From: Paludibacteraceae bacterium
GTDB taxonomy: Bacteria; Bacteroidota; Bacteroidia; Bacteroidales; Paludibacteraceae
Length of the DNA: 38,819 nt
Reading direction: 5' to 3'
Assembly (NCBI GenBank): GCA_017557345.1
Contig: JAFYZR010000004.1
Coordinates: forward strand, 1 to 38,819
Under the pieces are notes generated by a model. The model worked only from the letters and a program-made list of their open reading frames with translations, was not told where the DNA came from and made no database searches. Shown one piece after another: positions 35,113 through 38,819 of this stretch. Within the stretch, counting starts at the first letter, position 1; each line of letters begins with the position of its first letter. The position numbers were made by a program, and so were the translations under genes.

Positions 35113-36828
35113 ATGCAAGAAAAAACAAACTATGAAATAGCCAAAGCATTTGCAGATAAAACTGATCAAGAAATAATAGCCGTTCTTCAATCAGGTAAAT
35201 CTTTCAGAGTCGAAGCGGGTGCAGGATCTGGTAAGACGTATTCTTTGCATCGTGTTGTTGAGTGGATCGATAAATATAAAGCTAAGGAGTATAAGCGAAA
35301 CGGGAAGCATGTTGCCTGTTTAACTTATACCAATGCAGCTGTAGATGTTATAGCATCCCGCATTTCATCAGATAGTTCCATCGTTCCATCTACGATCCAT
35401 AATTTCGTGTGGGAGAATTTACGGTGCTTTTCTTCTCCCTTAATTAGCGCTGTAAAGGAACTGAATCTTATTCCCACCGACCATACAGCTGAAGAAGTAA
35501 AGCGAGTGACCTACGACCTTGGTGTTAAATACTTAGATGAAACGGGAACACTTCACTTGTTCCATGATGATATTATCAATCTATTTGCTTGGTTTCTTGA
35601 AAATGCTAAATTCCGAATGCTTTTATCTGATAAGTATCCTTTAATTCTCATTGATGAATATCAGGATACATTTAAGATAATTACAGATAAACTATTAGCT
35701 TATTTCATTGAGCCGGAAAAAGGTCCACAGTTTGGGCTCTTTGGAGATTCTTGGCAAACAATATATGCATCAAATGGAGCATGCGGATCAATTCAAAGCG
35801 AAAAAATCTTTGAGATTAAAAAAGGATCAAACTTCCGATCTCAAGCAGTTATTGTAGACGCCTTAAATCAAATCCGGCCAAATCTCCCCCAGATATCAGC
35901 AGTAAATGAAAATGACGGAGAAATAATAGTCATAACTACAAATGAGTTCCGTGGGCAGAGAAGTGTTGAGAGAAACTTCAAAGATGAATTGCCTGATTCC
36001 GTTCTTTTCAGCTATATTACTTCTGTTCAAGAGAAACTGACGAGAAGGGGTTGGACGAGTGACACTAAGGTTTTGATGATTACTCATAGAATACTGGCAA
36101 AGCACCAAAACTATTTCAATTTTTTCGCTGCGCTTGGGGATCATTTAAGAGAGCAGGATGACAAACACTACGTTTTTTTCAGAGATAAGATTGAGCCTTT
36201 GTACACTGCTTTGATTCTTAACGACGCAAAGCGGATGTTTGATAGTTTAGGAACAGCTAGACAACCTGTTGAAACAAAAAGGCAGAAAAGGCAATGGCAA
36301 GATCTACGGATTGCTCTGGAAACCGCAAGACAAGGCACAATATATGATGTTCTAAAGGTGGCATATGATAGTCGATTAATTCCTATCCAGCCCGAAGTTG
36401 AAAAACTAATAAAACTATATGAGTCTGGTGTGTCCCAGGAATATCACAAAACAACTCTCGCTGAGTTTTACTCTATTCGATATGAAGAAGTTGTACATGC
36501 TATTGATTTCTTTAAAACTGATGGATTATACTCGACTGATCATGGGGTTAAGGGCGAAGAATTTGACAACGTTCTGCTGGTGATTGGAAGAGGTTGGAAC
36601 CAATATAAGTTTGAAGACACTATTTGGAAAGATGAAAGCTCACTTTCTGGGAATGATCTCAAGACATATGTTCGAAACCGAAATCTTTTCTATGTGTGTT
36701 GTTCGCGACCAAGAAAAAGACTAGCATTACTAATAACGGTTCCAATAAGCAGACAATTTAGGAGCTATCTGAATCGAGTCTTTGGAGCTGATCACATTAT
36801 GGAATACTTCCAGTTTATAAATCAATAG
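35113..36828 (+). CDS. gajB: GajB-like UvrD/Rep-type helicase (Gabija)
   Basis: 571 residues from ATG 35113; a GTG at 35104 in the same frame is possible, and neither has a strong ribosome site, which suggests coupling to gajA. Superfamily 1 motifs: FRVEAGAGSGKTYSLHR (Walker A), CLTYTNAAVDVIASR (Ia), LILIDEYQDTF (II), GLFGDSWQTIYA (III), KGSNFRSQ (IV), HGVKGEEFDNVLLV (V) and YVCCSRPRKRL (VI). In Gabija, GajB senses DNA ends and helps to activate GajA. Gene order and sizes match the known two-gene system. Confidence 0.88.
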   Translation: MQEKTNYEIAKAFADKTDQEIIAVLQSGKSFRVEAGAGSGKTYSLHRVVEWIDKYKAKEYKRNGKHVACLTYTNAAVDVIASRISSDSSIVPSTIHNFVWENLRCFSSPLISAVKELNLIPTDHTAEEVKRVTYDLGVKYLDETGTLHLFHDDIINLFAWFLENAKFRMLLSDKYPLILIDEYQDTFKIITDKLLAYFIEPEKGPQFGLFGDSWQTIYASNGACGSIQSEKIFEIKKGSNFRSQAVIVDALNQIRPNLPQISAVNENDGEIIVITTNEFRGQRSVERNFKDELPDSVLFSYITSVQEKLTRRGWTSDTKVLMITHRILAKHQNYFNFFAALGDHLREQDDKHYVFFRDKIEPLYTALILNDAKRMFDSLGTARQPVETKRQKRQWQDLRIALETARQGTIYDVLKVAYDSRLIPIQPEVEKLIKLYESGVSQEYHKTTLAEFYSIRYEEVVHAIDFFKTDGLYSTDHGVKGEEFDNVLLVIGRGWNQYKFEDTIWKDESSLSGNDLKTYVRNRNLFYVCCSRPRKRLALLITVPISRQFRSYLNRVFGADHIMEYFQFINQ

Positions 36829-36928
36829 CAACGGATGTTTTAGCACTATCTGCACTATATATCTGCGTTGAACTGCTCTAACTGGGCAAGAATGCTATGA
36901 CATCTAAAGCATGAATCGGGAGACAACT

Positions 36929-37351
36929 ATGACAATAGATGAATTTGCCACAAGAACGCAAACGAAAAAGAGTACAGTAATCTCTTGGGTATCGAAAGGA
37001 TTAATTCCTGGTGCCTACGGCGAGTATGTTCCTGATTCTGCCAGAATGCCTTATACAAGAGCTCGTGCGAAAACAGGCGAGAGTATTATTAAAAGTATTC
37101 TTAAAGCCTGTAATGCCAAAATGGGCATCTGCGCAGGGATTTATGGTATCGCTGAGGAAGATTTTAATACTTACATATCAGGGTTAATTAGTGGCGGATA
37201 TATTGCGTCATATGAGGCCGACGGAGTGCAGTACTATAATATTACTACGGCAGGAATTAGTTTTCTCAAAAACCAACAAAGAATAACCATCAAAGATATT
37301 ATTCCGGTAGTAGCAACTTTAGCTGGTGCGGCAGTTCCTTTACTGGCGTGA
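36929..37351 (+). CDS. small HTH protein with C-terminal hydrophobic tail
   Basis: 140 residues from ATG 36929 (GGGAGA 7 bases before); ATG 36911 in the same frame has no ribosome site. The N-terminus MTIDEFATRTQTKKSTVISW followed by VSKGLIPG resembles a MerR/excisionase-type winged helix. The middle has a second winged-helix look (GICAGIYGIAEEDFNTYISGL then GGYIASYEADG, read in parts). The end IPVVATLAGAAVPLLA is a possible membrane or membrane-contacting helix. It lies 100 bases after gajB on the same strand. It could be a regulator or third component of the defence island, or part of the old neighbouring element. No firm family. Confidence 0.6.
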   Translation: MTIDEFATRTQTKKSTVISWVSKGLIPGAYGEYVPDSARMPYTRARAKTGESIIKSILKACNAKMGICAGIYGIAEEDFNTYISGLISGGYIASYEADGVQYYNITTAGISFLKNQQRITIKDIIPVVATLAGAAVPLLA

Positions 37352-38395
37352 CAAAAACTGAAACCCCGAGTTATCGAAAACGGTAACTTGGGATTTCTGC
37401 TTTTGTAGAGCCTTATTTGTCCTGCGCTTGACATACGGGTGCCTCAGCCCGTGGAAGCAAATATGCTGCAGACCGTGAAGCTCCAGGAATCTCTTGAATC
37501 GTTTCTGCAGTGTTCTCGGCTCCATGGGTTTACTGGTTCCGGTGAGGATAAACGCGTCGTCAGGCGCATTGCCGCGAAGGCGGACAAGAAGCATGAGAAT
37601 GCCCTTCAACAGCGGGATCGGCCGAAGCGCCGCTTCCGTTTTCGGTGGTTGGACCACGAGCTTCGTATGGTCTCCGTCTTTTATCCGCAGCACGGTGCGG
37701 TTTATGGTCAGTACGCTTTCGGAGAAACGGATATCAGACCACATCAACCCACATAGCTCTCCGAGTCTCGGCCCGCAGCAAAGCGCCAGCAGATAGGCAA
37801 CGCCCGAAAGATCCGGTTCTGCCATGATGCATCGGGCAAGTGCCTCACATTCTGCGGCACACAGCGTTTCCACCTTGGGCTGCCGGACCACCGGACCTTT
37901 CACATCAAAGAGTGTGATATCCCGGATCGCGTACTTCTTGCCCGCCAGGCGAATGGCCGAGCGCAGTACGCTCATAATCCCGCTCACCGTCGAAGGAGCC
38001 AGGCCTCCTTTACCGTCAAGCCGACCTCGCTCCAATAATTCCTTCACGAAGGCAGAGACCATCTCCGCCGACAGGCTGCTTACCCGGATATTCCCCAAAC
38101 GGGGAACGATCTGGCTTTCGATCAGCGCCAGATAATGTTGATAGGAAGATGCTTTGATCTCCGTGGAACGGAGCGACAACCACATCGCCATGAGCGCTTT
38201 TACCGTCAGGCTGCAGTTGGGCATGGTCCGATACTGCTCGCCCTTCTTCCGTTCCAGGGCGTCCCGTACTTCACGGTAGCTTCTCCCGTATAAGGATGCG
38301 TACCGAGCCCTGCCATCGGTTTTTCTGCCGACAATATAACGTCCTTCCCAGCGGCCATCTTTCCGTCTGTAGATGTTTTCGCCTTTTCTGGCCAT
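37340..38395 (-). pseudogene. tyrosine integrase truncated before its catalytic tyrosine
   Basis: From ATG 38395 (AGGAGG 6-7 bases before) about 351 codons. The N-terminal AP2/SAM-like DNA-binding parts are intact (IYRRKDGRWEGRYIVG, then STEIKASSYQHYL). Catalytic residues seen: Arg in CCGPRLGELCGL, Lys in QPPKTEAALRPIP, and HGLRH near residue 314. Directly after HGLRH the usual continuation (T-F-A-T ... LGH ... Tyr) is replaced by PYVKRRTNKALQKQ and a short unrelated tail that runs through the 37365 hairpin. The tyrosine nucleophile is missing, so the enzyme should be inactive. Breakpoint lies at about 37440. Confidence 0.85.
37365..37392. terminator. hairpin between the HTH gene and the integrase remnant
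   Basis: CCCGAGTTATCG and CGGTAACTTGGG pair over 12 positions with two G-U pairs and an AAAA loop, followed by ATTTCTGCTTTT on +. It lies 13 bases after the HTH stop and can end both convergent transcripts. It falls inside the foreign tail of the integrase frame. Confidence 0.55.
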
Positions 38396-38488
38396 TTGAA
38401 AACCTCCTGTTTCAGACCAAAATGATGACGGCAAATCCTTTGGTTCTTTGCTTTTGACGCTTGGCAAACTGCTTGAATACCAGGTATC

Positions 38489-38499
38489 GCCGACTTGCT
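38489..38499 (+). repeat. 11-bp direct repeat, copy 1
   Basis: GCCGACTTGCT occurs here and again at 38711-38721, with a related GGCGACTTGTT near 38511. They lie just upstream of the integrase gene, where integrase arm-type sites are often found. Confidence 0.45.
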
Positions 38500-38554
38500 T
38501 TTCTGCAGGCCGGCGACTTGTTTCGACTGAAATTCCCGGAATCTGTCCAGATGA

Positions 38555-38582
38555 TTGACTTTAGTCCCGATTTTGCTATACT
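38555..38582 (+). promoter_or_regulatory. possible sigma-A promoter reading right
   Basis: TTGACT (38555-38560), 16-base spacer, TATACT (38577-38582). It would transcribe the 230-base leader toward the gene that starts at 38816. No ORF in that leader is convincing. Confidence 0.55.
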
Positions 38583-38710
38583 TATTTAGGCAAGTCTATT
38601 GGCATTGCGTGATCATCCGGTTGCCATGAATCGGGATAGATTACGAACTGACAGCGCAGACCCGCCGATTTCGTCCACATCGGATGTGTTCTGGCTGTTG
38701 CTTTTCGTCT

Positions 38711-38721
38711 GCCGACTTGCT
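38711..38721 (+). repeat. 11-bp direct repeat, copy 2
   Basis: Second exact copy of GCCGACTTGCT, 222 bases after the first. Confidence 0.45.
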
Positions 38722-38768
38722 GTAAAAACCCTTTTACCCGCACGGTGTGATATGCTCCCTCTATGAGA

Positions 38769-38793
38769 GACAGTGAAAAAGAAAAACACTGTC
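38769..38793 (+). repeat. 7-bp hairpin in the leader of the last gene
   Basis: GACAGTG and CACTGTC flank an 11-base A-rich loop, ending 7 bases before the ribosome site AGGGGGAG. Confidence 0.45.
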
Positions 38794-38815
38794 AAACATA
38801 GGGGGAGCAATCTTA

Positions 38816-38819
38816 TGCC
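38816..38819 (+). CDS. start of a gene cut by the window end
   Basis: AGGGGGAG near 38800-38807 followed after 8 bases by ATG at 38816 is a convincing translation start. Only the first codon is visible, so nothing can be said about the product. Confidence 0.45.

Noticed and set aside
38613-38810. 65-residue minus-strand ORF at the right end
   Set aside because: No ribosome site or family; it overlaps the leader of the gene starting at 38816.
1-38819. CRISPR arrays, tRNA and rRNA genes
   Set aside because: No regularly spaced repeats and no tRNA- or rRNA-like sequence was seen on either strand by eye.

Overview
The window looks like part of a mosaic integrative and conjugative element (ICE) from a gut-type Firmicute (Clostridia, Oscillospiraceae/Lachnospiraceae-like). 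The evidence is the GC-rich clostridial ICE backbone at the left (SNF2-type helicase, DUF3848/DUF3849 protein, MobC, CD1845-type protein, MOBP relaxase), a sigma-70-like ORF, a DUF6870 protein and three tandem large serine recombinases, plus strong AGGAGG ribosome sites throughout. The taxonomic call is inference; there is no rRNA or tRNA gene here.

Layout. (1) 1-5.9 kb: conjugation/mobilisation genes on +, ending in a cluster of hairpins and a perfect 20-bp palindrome at 5739-5872. (2) 5.9-13.5 kb: a peptide quorum-sensing island. An AgrC-like kinase and AgrA-like LytTR regulator lie on the minus strand. A secreted-protein gene pair, two transposase remnants and an XRE regulator come next. 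A small agrD gene (12397-12549) then precedes an agrB overlapping it by 4 bases. Three near-identical pairs of 10-bp direct repeats, spaced 21 bp start to start, sit in front of the secreted pair, in front of agrDB, and in front of a small membrane-protein ORF that leads to the next block. They look like binding sites of the LytTR regulator. (3) 13.9-24.0 kb: a RiPP (ribosomally made, modified peptide) cluster. It holds a methyltransferase, a radical SAM/SPASM maturase, an acyl-carrier-like protein, a 29-residue precursor ending in a Cys-Asn-Cys core, a subtilisin/DUF1611-like fusion, a YcaO protein and two ABC exporters. (4) 24.0-26.3 kb: a very AT-rich gene resembling BtrH-type acyltransferases, a cysteine-rich KTR protein and a second XRE regulator with palindromic operators. 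(5) 26.6-32.8 kb: the GC-rich integration module. (6) 33.0-37.4 kb: a Gabija-type anti-phage pair (GajA/GajB) plus a small HTH/membrane protein. (7) 37.3-38.8 kb: a tyrosine integrase lacking its catalytic tyrosine region, and the first codons of a further gene.

Working model (inference). AgrB processes AgrD to a thiolactone peptide, which AgrC senses; AgrA~P then binds the direct repeats, amplifies agrDB, and switches on secreted proteins and possibly the RiPP cluster. The precursor is modified by the rSAM, YcaO and methyltransferase enzymes with the ACP, its leader is cut by the subtilase, and the ABC proteins export it. The ICE therefore carries a density-controlled peptide natural product together with a phage-defence cassette.
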